From: Stenocarpella maydis
Lineage: Eukaryota; Ascomycota; Sordariomycetes; Diaporthales; Diaporthaceae
NCBI GenBank assembly: GCA_002270565.1
Contig: NQMI01000220.1
Span: 1-52,728, forward strand
DNA: 52,728 bases
Direction: 5' to 3'
The notes under the pieces are model-generated. The model was not told where the DNA came from. It was given only the letters and a program-made list of their open reading frames with translations, and did not search any database. The position numbers were made by a program, and so were the translations under genes. Position 1 is the stretch's first letter; every line of letters begins with the position of its first letter. Below, in pieces: positions 1 to 10,230 of this stretch.

Positions 1-349
1 TTTTTTTTTTTTTTTTTTTTTTTTTGACGCGTGGGAAATCTGCATGGGAAGGGATAGCCTGACTTAGCTTTTGGAGTCTTGTTCACAGTGTACGGGCCTC
101 TGGATTGAGCCATCTCGATATAGTAAATAGAACCGTATCTATCACCAGTTCCACTGTGCCATCTATTCTTTCCCCTCTGTTTAACCAATCTCAGAGTGTT
201 GCTCGAGTATGGCGGCACTGCTAGGGAGACATGTGTTGGCAACCCCAACGTTAAGCCTTCACCTGAACCCGGTGAGCCCGTCAAGACGGCCGTCGCCGTG
301 CGAGCCTCGAGGCCCCTGGTGTATCATTTTCCACCCCGAGACAGCACCA
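1..349. other. Contig-start spacer with poly-T run
   Basis: The window opens with 25 consecutive T, followed directly by GACGCGTGGG. The rest of the stretch is ordinary mixed sequence and probably includes the 3' untranslated end of the G-patch gene on the minus strand. I see no gene here. Confidence 0.5.
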
Positions 350-1902
350 TCAGTCATGATCCTCCTCCGTCAGCCCAGGACACCCCTCCATCGCCTCGTC
401 AGGGTAGGCGAGCTTGCACCAGAAGCAGTAGCGGTGGCGGCCCCTCAGGTACGCCACGAGCCTGGCAAGCTTCTCGCCCACCTCGAGCGACTCGAACCCG
501 TCCAGCTCCGCGTCCTCGTCATCCAGGTCGTCCGGGGGCATGTAGACCGTCTTGTTGTCGGTGCGGGGCCCGGGACCCCCCAGGGCCACCCTGTCGTCTT
601 CGTCCATGCCCTCGTCCTCGTACGCCGGCAGCCTCGCCGACAGCCCGCCGCTGCTCTGCTCGAGGTCGTACCGCATCCTGCGGTCGCGCTCCGCCTCCTC
701 GCGGCGGCGCACCAGGCCGCGGTAGACGACCGGGACGGACCTGAGCGGCCGCGGCGAGGGCGAGGACGATGCGGGCGCAGCAGTGGGGGTGGCAGTGGGC
801 GCCCCGTCCTCGTCCATCTTCTCGGCGACCTTCTGCGCGGCAGACACCAGCCCCTCCGTGCGCGCGGCGTCCCTCTCCCTCGCCATGCGCGCCCTGTAGT
901 CCCCGAGCTCCCCGGCGCGCGCCCTCTTGGCCGCCACCGCCGCCCCCGCCGCCTCGGCGAGCTTCCTCTTCCGCTCGGCGTCGGCCCCGATCCCGCCGCG
1001 GTCCTCCTTGGTCTCGATGCGCAGCGGCTCGCTGCGCGCCGACGGGTTGTCGCGGCTCCCCAGCGCGGACCCCGGCGTGAAGCCCATCTTGGCCATCATG
1101 GCGAGCCCCTTGCTCCTGGCCTTGCTGCGCGGCACCTNGGGGTGGCAGTGGGCGCCCCGTCCTCGTCCATCTTCTCGGCGACCTTCTGCGCGGCAGACAC
1201 CAGCCCCTCCGTGCGCGCGGCGTCCCTCTCCCTCGCCATGCGCGCCCTGTAGTCCCCGAGCTCCCCGGCGCGCGCCCTCTTGGCCGCCACCGCCGCCCCC
1301 GCCGCCTCGGCGAGCTTCCTCTTCCGCTCGGCGTCGGCCCCGATCCCGCCGCGGTCCTCCTTGGTCTCGATGCGCAGCGGCTCGCTGCGCGCCGACGGGT
1401 TGTCGCGGCTCCCCAGCGCGGACCCCGGCGTGAAGCCCATCTTGGCCATCATGGCGAGCCCCTTGCTCCTGGCCTTGCTGCGCGGCACCTCCGACGGCGG
1501 CGCCTCCCCGTCCGCCGCCGCCGCCGCCCCCGTGATGAGGGACCTCGACAGGCCCTCCTCGCGCCTCTGGCGCTCCTGCGCCGCGAGCTCGGCCTTGGAC
1601 GGGATGATGCCGCGCTTCAGGCCCTCCTTGCGCAGGCGCTGGCTGCGCTGCAGCGAGGTCTCTGGTTGCTTGGCTGGCGCGTCGTCAAACGTCATGTTCA
1701 TGTAGTCGTCCTCTTCCTCCTCCCCCTCCTCCTCCTCCTCCTCCTCCTCCTTGCCCTTAGTTCCTGATCCTGTGCCTGAATCATCATCTCTTCCGATATC
1801 TGGTGGTGATGCTGATGCGGTGGGGTCTGCACCAGGCTCGCTATTTTGGCGGCCAATGCCAATGCTGCTGGTATGCGCAGACTTGCTGCCAAAGTGGCGC
1901 AT
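350..1902 (-). CDS. G-patch domain protein with DUF4187 C-terminus (GPATCH11-like), broken by assembly
   Basis: Predicted RNA-processing protein of the GPATCH11/CCDC75 type. G-patch proteins usually bind RNA and activate DEAH helicases, so nuclear action is inferred. From the N-terminus it shows a Ser/Gly/Glu-rich region with a long Glu run, the motif DDYMNMTFDD, a basic helix, and the G-patch core GLAMMAKMGFTPGSALG. It ends in the conserved DUF4187 tail with CFWCKLAYPDEAM. As assembled the frame is broken: bases 786-1137 are repeated exactly as 1139-1490 around a single N at 1138, and the 353-bp insertion shifts the frame. Reading 1902-1139 and then 785-350 gives one open frame of 399 residues, which argues strongly that the real gene is intact. 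The start at 1902 is the first ATG of the frame. An intron or later start inside the low-complexity N-terminus is possible. Confidence 0.8.
786..1490. repeat. Exact 352-bp tandem duplication flanking one N (unmerged contig overlap)
   Basis: Bases 786-1137 and 1139-1490 read identically, separated only by the N at 1138. The copies lie inside the G-patch coding region and the second shifts its frame. This is the usual mark of two overlapping contig ends scaffolded with a one-base gap rather than a biological duplication. Confidence 0.93.
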
Positions 1903-2392
1903 TGCGTCAGTGCTTTAGGTTTCCAGCAGCAATTGCGATAAGATTTGCTCTGGGCTCTTCAGGATCTTTCAGATTGGGAGTAATCCGTTTTGGTTTTCTG
2001 GGTTTGAGTGATTGGTTTGCCTTGTTACGTGGTGGGACTTTTCCGTTCCGTCGGGACAGTATTTAGCGGCGCTGGTTTTCACTGCATCTCATTTATTTAG
2101 GTGGTCTAATTGGTAATTCTCTCACCAGAGGTATACAATTCAACAACCTCCAACGCCGGGGCCCCGCCCAATTCATATCACACAAGACGCCATAAACGTG
2201 CATGACCAGTTGGCGTTTCTGCACGCTTACCCCTTTTACATCTTGCAAAATCTTCACTTCGCTGCAATTATTACTCATTCTGATCCATACGCAGGGTCCT
2301 GACGCCGGGCAATCCAACCCTAAACTCGCAGGCCACTGTTGGAAAGAAAGGCGTCAGGATTGCCATTTATTCACAATGGAGCCCGTGACCGC
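1903..2392. other. Spacer between G-patch gene and kinase gene
   Basis: About 490 bp between two minus-strand genes. It should hold the promoter and 5' leader of the G-patch gene and the 3' end of the kinase transcript. No further gene or repeat was recognised. Confidence 0.5.
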
Positions 2393-3865
2393 TCATGTCG
2401 AGTCATCGTCAGGCAGTTCGTCGACAACCGTCTCGACCATTTTCATCAACTCATCTCTGCGGTGGTAAAGTCAGTGGGGATCTCAACCAGCATGGCCAAG
2501 CAGGTGTTGGGGCACTCACATGTCCGGCCTCTCGCTCGGCTCCACACTCAGACACTTCCTGACGACCTCCTTGATGGGATCACTGATGGCAAGGTCTTCT
2601 GCCCCACCGTTCGCACCATCGCCCTGGCCCATTCCGGTGTTGGTTCTCCTCGCCGGCGCCTTCCTCTTGGTGCCACCGGGTCCCTCATCCGGGAACCGCC
2701 AGTCCCCGCCCAGCACGCAGATGCTTAACGAGCCGCCCGTCTCGTCGCTGCGCATCTCGAACGGTGACTTGCCCACGAGGCAAGCGTACAACGTGCACCC
2801 CATCGACCATATGTCCACTTTGGTGTCGATCACGGTCCCCGTCTTGACGTCGAAGAGCTCCGGCGCACGATATGGCATCGTGCTGTGCTCTGCCGCTGTG
2901 TCTTGTGTCGCGATGGCGAGGGACCTGGATGTGATGGGAATAGGAGACACAGCGATAGAGCCTAGATCCATCAGTATTGGTGCCGACCCGGTGTCGTCGA
3001 TCATGATGTTGCCTATCGCATGTTAGCCACCTCAGACAGCTTGGCACCTGCCAGCATGGGGGGATGAGCCCCTTACCGGGCTTGATGTCCCTGTGCGAAT
3101 AGCTCTTGATCTCTCCCTCCGGCACGCCCTCGTTCCCGTGCATCAGCGGCCTCTGCTGTTCTGTCTCGTCATCCTCGTCCGCCCCGCCCGCTTCTTGATT
3201 CCTCTTAGACCTGCCCTGCGCCGCCTCCACGTTCTCATCCACACCGTTGACGCGCATCTCCATCCTCTCCGGGCCCGATGCGCCCAGCCCGCCGGCCCCC
3301 CCGTAGACGTGCATCTCCCTCAGCGCGCGGCAGACGCCGAGGAACAGGTGCATGAGCTTCTTCTCGGGGAATCTGGTGTGGTTGACCAGGTTCGCGTTGA
3401 TGAGGTCCTGCAGGTTTCCCCTCCTGTAGTAGGGCAGCAGGACGTAGACGGTCTTGGAGGCCTCGCCGCCGCCGCGCTCCGAGGCGATGGCGTAGTCGAC
3501 GCTGTGGATTATGCCGGGGGTGTTGGCGAAGAGCTTGTAGGCGTCAACCTCCTTCATGGCCTGGGCGACGGACTCTGCGCCGAAGGGACACCGGATCTTT
3601 TTCAGGGCGAACAGCTCGGAGGTCGATGCGTCCTGGACGAGGTAGACGTAGGAGAAGCCGCCCTGTTACGGCGCATGCCTGTGAGCGCGGTGTTCCGGTT
3701 TTCCAAGAGCGGAGTGGAGGAAAGGGAAGAGGGGAGGTGGTCTACCTCGCCGAGTAATCTCAGGATCTTGAAGTTGCGGCTGTTGATCTTGAGCGACGGA
3801 GAGCCGGGAAAGCAGTTCAGACAGTTCCCGAAGGAGGTGATGAGGTCGAGGAAAACCTGCGCCAT
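2393..3865 (-). CDS. Serine/threonine protein kinase, ENV7/STK16 (NAK family) type
   Basis: Four exons: 3746-3865, 3077-3662, 2520-3012 and 2393-2456. The introns are GT...AG and keep frame, giving 420 residues. The N-terminus carries a CLNC pair that could be palmitoylated, as in ENV7/STK16 kinases. Kinase motifs appear in order: glycine loop GEGGFSYVYL spanning the first splice, ALKKI with the ATP-binding lysine, SHRDIKPGN catalytic loop, and DLGS in place of DFG, which is typical of this family. MPYRAPELFD and DIWSMGCTLY follow. About 55 Gly- and acid-rich residues are inserted just before the HRD loop. Family members act at the vacuole or Golgi membrane in fusion and trafficking; this role is inferred. 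The last exon is tiny (20 codons) and completes the C-lobe. Confidence 0.9.
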
Positions 3866-5952
3866 GGTGACTGCTGGGTTGGCGCAATCTCTAGGGCGGC
3901 TAGGAGAGACTCCCGGAGCAAAGTATCAATCGCCAACCTCGCGTGGTGGACACGGCGCCTTGTACACGATCACCTCTTGGCTGGTGACGCTGCAGGGTGA
4001 GACGATATGGCGCGTTTCAGCGGTGGTTGTTGGCGATGCTGGAACAGACGAGGGCCGTGACGGATAGGCTGGCGTCAATTGATCTTACGGGCGTGTGTGT
4101 TATCTACGGGGAACGCTGTCATCCGCAATTGAAGAAGCAATAGTGAGGAGACGGGTCATCTCTGAGGATGGGCTGTCACAGCTGGAACAGACCATGCATG
4201 TATCTACCTCTCAGCCTCTACCTGCTGGGCCTGGCCAAGGGCAATACGTAAGCTGCGCTGGTTTCCAGGGTTGTTTCCAATGCTCATCGGGAGGGGAACA
4301 GCGGAACCTGCCTCGGTACCTAAGCTGTAATGGTTAGCTGTTAGCTGTCCAGCTGCATCCCCTGCGACAAACCTGACCACTTATTTACCTACCGAAGTAC
4401 CTAGGTACCGACCTGGCATACCTAAGTAAGTACTTAGGTACACTAGGTGGGTTGTACCCAGGCACCTCGTAGACTAAGTACCTACTTAAGTAGGTAGTAC
4501 CTAGGTACCTCGGACACGTTCTGGCCGCTCGCTCAATGTTTGCTTGAATTAATCACAAGATATAACATGGCCGACAAATCCTTACTTGACAACATCCCGT
4601 TTATTTAGATGTTATTGGACTATGGTACGGACCCAAGTCTGCATCTAATTCCACAGGATAAGGCGTCTGTGCATGTCCACTCGAACTCTGCTGAGCAGGC
4701 TCCAGAATTGCAGAGGCATTGCAGAGCCCAATGTCAAAGCCAGGGAAGAAATTCCATCAGGAGGCAGACCAAAGTCTTTAAAAACCTCCCGACCGGCTCA
4801 ACAGCGAGCGGTGGACTCCTTGAGCCACTCATATCTGTCTCTTGCATCTAGGGCTAAATTAAATTCATTACAGCATGGTGCGAGATTGTCGCAAGAGGTC
4901 AGTAACACACATGCCCGCGGATAATGCTCATCTTGTGTGGACGGATATGTTGTCTATTGAAGTTGCATGTTTCCAGCCTGCTGAATTTGAAAGGCTTCTG
5001 GTCGGTGGAGATAGACCCTCGTCTCAGCCATGAACTGATTGATCATGGCGAAACTTATCCTGGTGCAAACCCAACGACACAGAGCAAGATGCAACATCCA
5101 ATTCTTGCGCACGATCACCCGAGGACAAGCAAGCGCACCGAAGCATTCCAGAAGACTCACCGGCCAATAGGAGTGGCGTGGCACGCTACTCAACGTCTTG
5201 ATGCACGACTCTGACGTTCAAAATGACACGGATACTACACACATCTGGACTGAACATGTGATCAAGCCGCCTATCGATATGTGTCCTACGAGGCGCCATT
5301 TGGGAGGAGGGTACACACCTCTCGAGATGCTTTATCGCCGTTGGATGGCACCGTCGACTTTCAAGAGAAGCCTACATTTTTCTACTTTTCGCCCGGACCG
5401 CAAGCAAGAACCAAAATCGCAGTAACTCTAAACGTCTGTATTTAATTTGCTTTTAATAACAAGAAATTGGCACAAGGAGCACTCCCTTCCCTCTTCATGA
5501 CTTGTGGGATAAGCCTCAGTTCTCTGATATTGTGCTCGTCCTTATTCTATTTGACTTGGGAGCCTCCACGACTCTATGCGCTGTACGGATGAGGGACTCA
5601 CGTGCCTCGTGGTGTCGACTCTCACGGACCAACACTTGACGCGGCACACGATATATGCAAGGCGTCAGCATCTAGAGCAAACTTATGATTAGACCAAGAT
5701 CTTGGCGCAAAACACGACGAGTGTGAGTCGCAGAGTAGACGCCGTCAGCAGACCTAGCTATTGGTACCTCTGTCCCCCAGCACCTGTACCAACGAGACAA
5801 TCCTTGCCCACCAACAGCTCTTAAGCCGAGTGCACATGTTCGAAACTCCGTGCCCCCGCAACTCGCTTTGCTCTCCTAAAATTCCATTGTGTGATTCGAA
5901 CTCTCACTTGCCTTGTACATTTGCCCCCGTAAGTCGCGCACCCGACGGCACC
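3866..5952. other. Long spacer with palindromic CCTAGGTA block
   Basis: About 2.1 kb without a convincing gene. It divides the kinase promoter from the GMC relic. Bases about 4385-4515 are packed with CCTAGGTA/TACTTAGG palindromes. An 83-codon frame from an ATG at 4673 ends in Arg/Ser-rich sequence and matches nothing I know. The remainder looks non-coding. Confidence 0.5.
4397..4508. repeat. Palindrome cluster (GTACCTAGGTAC twice, plus a 16-bp palindrome)
   Basis: GTACCTAGGTAC occurs at 4397-4408 and again at 4497-4508, exactly 100 bp apart. ACCTACTTAAGTAGGT at 4480-4495 is a perfect 16-bp palindrome. Similar CCTAGGTA-type sequence recurs in other spacers of this window and not in coding regions. 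Confidence 0.8.
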
Positions 5953-7961
5953 ATGGGCTATACAACAAGCTTCCAGACTCGATTGATGAGGTCGACGTGG
6001 TAGTCGCCGGGGGTCAGTACTACACATACCCACAGATCACTACCCACTTTTCTCACAATTTTGGTGTCTGATTAGGTGGAACGGCTGGTTGTGTCGTCGC
6101 ATCAAGACTCGCTGATGCAGACCCTGGGCTGTCCATCTTGGTTATCGAGGGCGGTCCCAATAATTACAGTAAGCAGCCTCCGGAGTCATTTCCAACCCGC
6201 TTAGGAATAACAGACTCCTCCCGGAGCCTACATCTTAAGCTCTATTGCCATATTGTGCCCGCCGTGATCCACACCGGGTTTGAATGAAACTCCTTCCTCG
6301 GTCTGTGAAAGCTGGCTCTTGATGCTGCAGCGCCTACTGTCCAGATTCCGGCCAGCTTTCTGGCCCACCTTTCCCCAGAAAGCAAGACCAACCAGTTCTA
6401 CCTGACGAAGCAGTCGGCAGATGTCGCTGGCCGATCTCTTATTCTACCTACGGGTAATATTCTGGGGGGCGGCTCATCGACGAACTTCATGATGTACAGT
6501 CGAGCTCAACGTTCCGATTGGGATTCATGGTGCACTCCAGGGTGGTCTGCTGATGAGATGTTGCCCTTCCTGAAGAAGGTAGGCTCTGTTATCAATTCAT
6601 AATACCCTGAAAAAAGACCTCAGGCTAATCGTTTGTCTTGCAGCTGGAGACATATCACGGGGATGGTGCAAAAGGAGTCCACGGACACGACGGCCCGATC
6701 CATGACCAGATCAATGCCATATGGCGTGCCAAACGCTTCATCTCGCCAACTGGAAAGCGTCAAGACGCAGCTTCAACCTACCTTCATCCGCGTCTCCACG
6801 ATGGAAAGCACCAGAATCTGCATGTTCTCGTCGAATCCCAGGTGTCCCGAATCCTGATCGACGACAGCAAGAGGGCGTCCGGTGTCGAGATCAGGCCCAA
6901 CCCAATCTTCCACCCGGACGGACCGACACAGCCATCTCGCACTGTGAAGGCGAGGAAGCTTGTCATCGCATCTAGTGGTGCTCCTCAACCGTGCTGGCGT
7001 CCCGGTTTTGATTGACCTGCCCGGCGTCGGCAACGGGTATGAGGACCACCATCTGCTTGCTTACCCATACTTTTGTGATCTGGCGCCCAAAGACACGCTT
7101 GACAAATCCATTTACGGGTCTCAGAAGACCAAAGAGGACATGATTAAAGCCAACCATGCCATGCTAGGGTGGAATGCCCAGGATATTCAGGGCAAGGTCC
7201 GGCCGAGCGACACAGAGGTTGCAGCCCTCGGCCCCGGATTCCAGGCAGCCTGGGACAGAGAGTTCAAGCCGAACCCAGATAGGCCACTATCAGTTATAAG
7301 CGTAATAGCCGGGTAAGAGCTCCAATCTTAGGTCTTCTAACGCTGTGCTGAGAATCAGCCATAGTTTCCCGGGTGACCCGCGCCTCACCACCCTGCGTCT
7401 CCACAACGGTATTCACCGTATACCCCTTCTCGCGCGGGCACATCCACATTATAGGTCCAGGATTAGACGACCCAGCCGACTTCGAGACTGGCTTCTTCGC
7501 CGACGCCGGCCAGCTCGACGTCAAGAAGCACATGTGGGCGTACAAGAAGCAGCGCGAGGTAGTCCGCCGCATGGGCTGCTACCGCGGCGAGATGCCCGCG
7601 TGCCACCCGCCCTTCGCAGCCGACTCCCCCGCCGCGCGCGTGCGCCTCACCGACGGCCCGCTGCCCGCCGACATGCCTGAGATCGAGTACTCGGCCGGGG
7701 ATGACGCCGTCCTCGAGCAGTGGCTGCGCGAGAACGTGGGGACGACGTGGGCACTCGCTCGGGACGTGCAAGATGCTTCCCTGGGAGGACCTGGGCGTCG
7801 TCGACCCTACTCTTGGGGTGTATGGGGTGCGCAACCTCAAGATTGCAGACCTGAGTATTGCCCCGCGGAACGTGGCGGCGAATACCAACAACACGGCGCT
7901 TGCTGTCGGCGAGAGGGCGGCTGATATCTTTATGAAGGAGCTGTGTTTGGCGTCTGCTTAG
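5953..7961 (+). pseudogene. GMC oxidoreductase (alcohol/methanol-oxidase-like) pseudogene
   Basis: Reconstructed pieces show a FAD-dependent GMC oxidoreductase. An ADP-binding start VDVVVAGGGTAG spans an intron (6013-6075), followed by VIEGGPNNY. LGGGSSTNFMMYSRAQRSDW comes after a second intron (6169-6330), then a third (6579-6643). Later come YLHPRLHDGKH, VPVLIDLPGVGNGYEDHH, YPFSRGHIHI and the C-terminal signature APRNVAANTNNTALAVGERA. Lesions seen: one base appears missing right after ATGGG at 5953, so the start codon is out of frame with the protein. An out-of-frame loss near 6980 removes the usual Gly/Pro-rich segment and leads to TGA at 7013. A probable frame slip follows the fourth intron (7313-7358), and an extra G sits in the run at 7749-7751. 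About 45 residues after GPIH also seem missing compared with the family. The gene is probably dead, although clustered sequencing errors cannot be excluded for the single-base lesions. Confidence 0.85.
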
Positions 7962-8099
7962 TCCGTACTCGTGTGGGGCAGTTTGCCTTCTGATATCCGA
8001 GTTCATAAGCTTATTGATGACCGGTTGCAGGCCAATTATTTGCGAGGAAACATATGCAATTCCGAGCGAGACCCTGCGCCTTTCTCTGTTTCAGTACTC

Positions 8100-9768
8100 C
8101 TATCCTTCAGCTTGTTGAAGAGTCCTGCTTTTGCCTCTCAGACGTGGGCCATAGATCCTAACTGCGAAAGGGATCGGGATCATAATGACCGCCAGACAGC
8201 CGAGCAGAGTGCATGCCCATTGTACACCCAGGCTCTCAAACAACTGTCTGGAAAATAACGGAAAGCCTGCCGCGATCGACGAACGGAGCATAATGTTGGC
8301 AGCAACCGCTGATGCGGCACTGTCGCCAGTTAGGTTATTCTTCTCCACAACAGGGTTGGCGCGACTTGTTGCATGTCGCTACTCACAGTGGTAGATATGC
8401 GTCGACAAGGTAGTTGAAGCAAGGCAGGAACACACACAGTATGCCAAACCCAGTGAGTAGACCTGCGAGTGTGGGTGCCGCCCAGTGAATCTCGGGGTCG
8501 AATCCGGTCCAGCCAAACCTTTGGGAGCAAAGATATTGTCAAGATCACTCTAGGACGGCCGCGCGGAGTAGGCATTGTACTAACAAGAAAATCCCCACCG
8601 CGAACATGGGCGCCCCTATAAGCGCAGGTGCCAAACGCCACTCGGGAACGGGCACATTGTTGTTCCCCACTAGCTTCCTCACATAAGCCGAGTGTTGCGA
8701 GAGGATGAAGATGAGAGCTAGGATTTGTCCCATGAGGAGGGCAAGGAACGGAAGACCGCTGACACCCGGGATGATAGCGTGGACGTCTTCGAAGACGACA
8801 GGGTAGGCCGTAAGAAGACAATAGACAAGGCCATAAATGAAGGACATGTACATGGACACAAAGAGGAGGACAGGCTCGGTTACTAGCATGGCCAGCGGCC
8901 GCGTCAAGTACTTGTCAACCAGCGCCCTTGCGTCAATGTCCACCGTCTCCTGCCGGGCCTGAATCCCCCAGTTACCGGTCTGGCGGCGAAGTGCAGCAGC
9001 CTTGTCGACAAGAACGCACGGCGCATAAGTCTCCCTCAGGAAGGAGAACGAGACCGCCCCGTTGGCAAGACTCAGGATAGCCGGGAGATAAAGCGTCCAC
9101 CGCCAGGTCAGGTAGCTAGATGCGATGAAGCCGCCCACAGAGGGGGCCGTGAAGGGCCCGCCGAAGACGGTCAGGGCGTACAGCTGGATGGCGACGCCGC
9201 GGTAGGTATTGTCGAACATGTCGGCCAGCACGCCGGGAACGACGGTGAGCTGGCCCGCGCCGCAGACCCCCGCCAGGAACCGAAAGATCGCCAGCCTTTG
9301 CATGTCCGTGGCCGCAGCCGACGCCGTTGTGAAGGCGCCGCCGGCGAGCATCGAGATAGTCAACGGCCACCTGCGGCCCCACAGCTCGGACGACGGCGCC
9401 CAGACCAGAGGGCCGGCTGCAAACCCCAGTACGTACAGCGTGGTCCCCAGGGTCCCGACCACCCTCGAGACGCCGAGCTCGGTGCTGGCTGCCTGGGTGG
9501 CGGGTGCAAAGACGGCGCTGTTGAAGGAGACGATGTACGTCCCGAGGCAGACCAGGATGGAGGTGAAGAGCCTGGTTCGGAAGAGTTGATGTGAGTCTTT
9601 TTCGTTGGTTGAAAGTTATAGCAGGGATGGGCTGTACTTGAGCGAGGTTTTCCAGTTATAGGGATGTAGTGGATCGTCTGTTTCGTCGAATTCAACTGTA
9701 TATGTGTCTTGATCGGGCAGCGTTGGTGGGATAGGCTTGCCCATCCCCATGGACAGTTGTTCCATCAT
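8100..9768 (-). CDS. MFS transporter, DHA1 drug:H+ antiporter type
   Basis: Four exons: 9638-9768, 8585-9571, 8387-8518 and 8100-8319. All introns have GT...AG ends and phases match, giving 489 residues. It is a plasma-membrane multidrug/polyamine-type proton antiporter by family. The short acidic N-terminus ends in DDPLHPYNW, typical of fungal DHA1 proteins. About 12 hydrophobic segments follow. The family signature is seen as GPLVWAPSSELWGRRWPL, with TWRWTLYLPA after TM5. Later come FGWTGFDPEIHW and FNYLVDAYL before the last two segments. The start could be either of two adjacent ATGs at 9768/9765; longer in-frame upstream sequence looks like leader. It converges on the decayed GMC gene and lies just downstream of a Zn2Cys6 regulator, suggesting a former small cluster. 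No damage is seen. Confidence 0.9.
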
Positions 9769-10230
9769 ATTTGTTCGGCCAGTCAACCTGGTGGTTCTTG
9801 CGTATATGTTTCGAACCTTGGAGCCTGCGTAAATGGGTTTAATACTCGGGGTGTAGCCAGCCTTGGTTGAGTTTGTGAGTTTGCGTATACCTAACCAAGT
9901 AGGGCCGGTTCTGCTGGTGGCTATTATACTATCAATACTGGACATGCAAGATACAAGAAACAAGAGTGTTCCAATGTGATTCCTAAGAGCCGATGATTCA
10001 CTGCCGGCGTCCTGGTCTCTATTTGTCATTGCTGGCCGCTCGGGTGTTGCGGCTCTGAATGTTTTCAAACATTAGCTTCTTCGGTCTTGAGAAGGGCGCA
10101 AGGGGCAAGCCGCAATATCCGCACCGCTCATACTAGAGTCGAGGACCCAGTTTTGCACGATACTGTCAGACCGTGAAGGTGAACTGACACTAATTGATTA
10201 ATTTTTGCCTACCTCTTCCTAGCCGATAAA
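9769..10230. other. Spacer and probable leader of the MFS gene
   Basis: About 460 bp between two minus-strand genes. The open frame of the MFS first exon continues upstream to about 10068, but the encoded sequence has no MFS character, so I treat it as promoter and leader. Confidence 0.45.

Noticed and set aside
196..1433. Long plus-strand open frames rich in Pro, Arg and Ser across the first 1.4 kb
   Set aside because: They are antisense shadows of the GC-rich G-patch coding sequence and have low-complexity composition with no domain.
4673..4924. An 83-codon plus-strand frame with a basic, Ser-rich start
   Set aside because: No recognisable domain, no convincing continuation by splicing, and it lies in a repeat-rich spacer.
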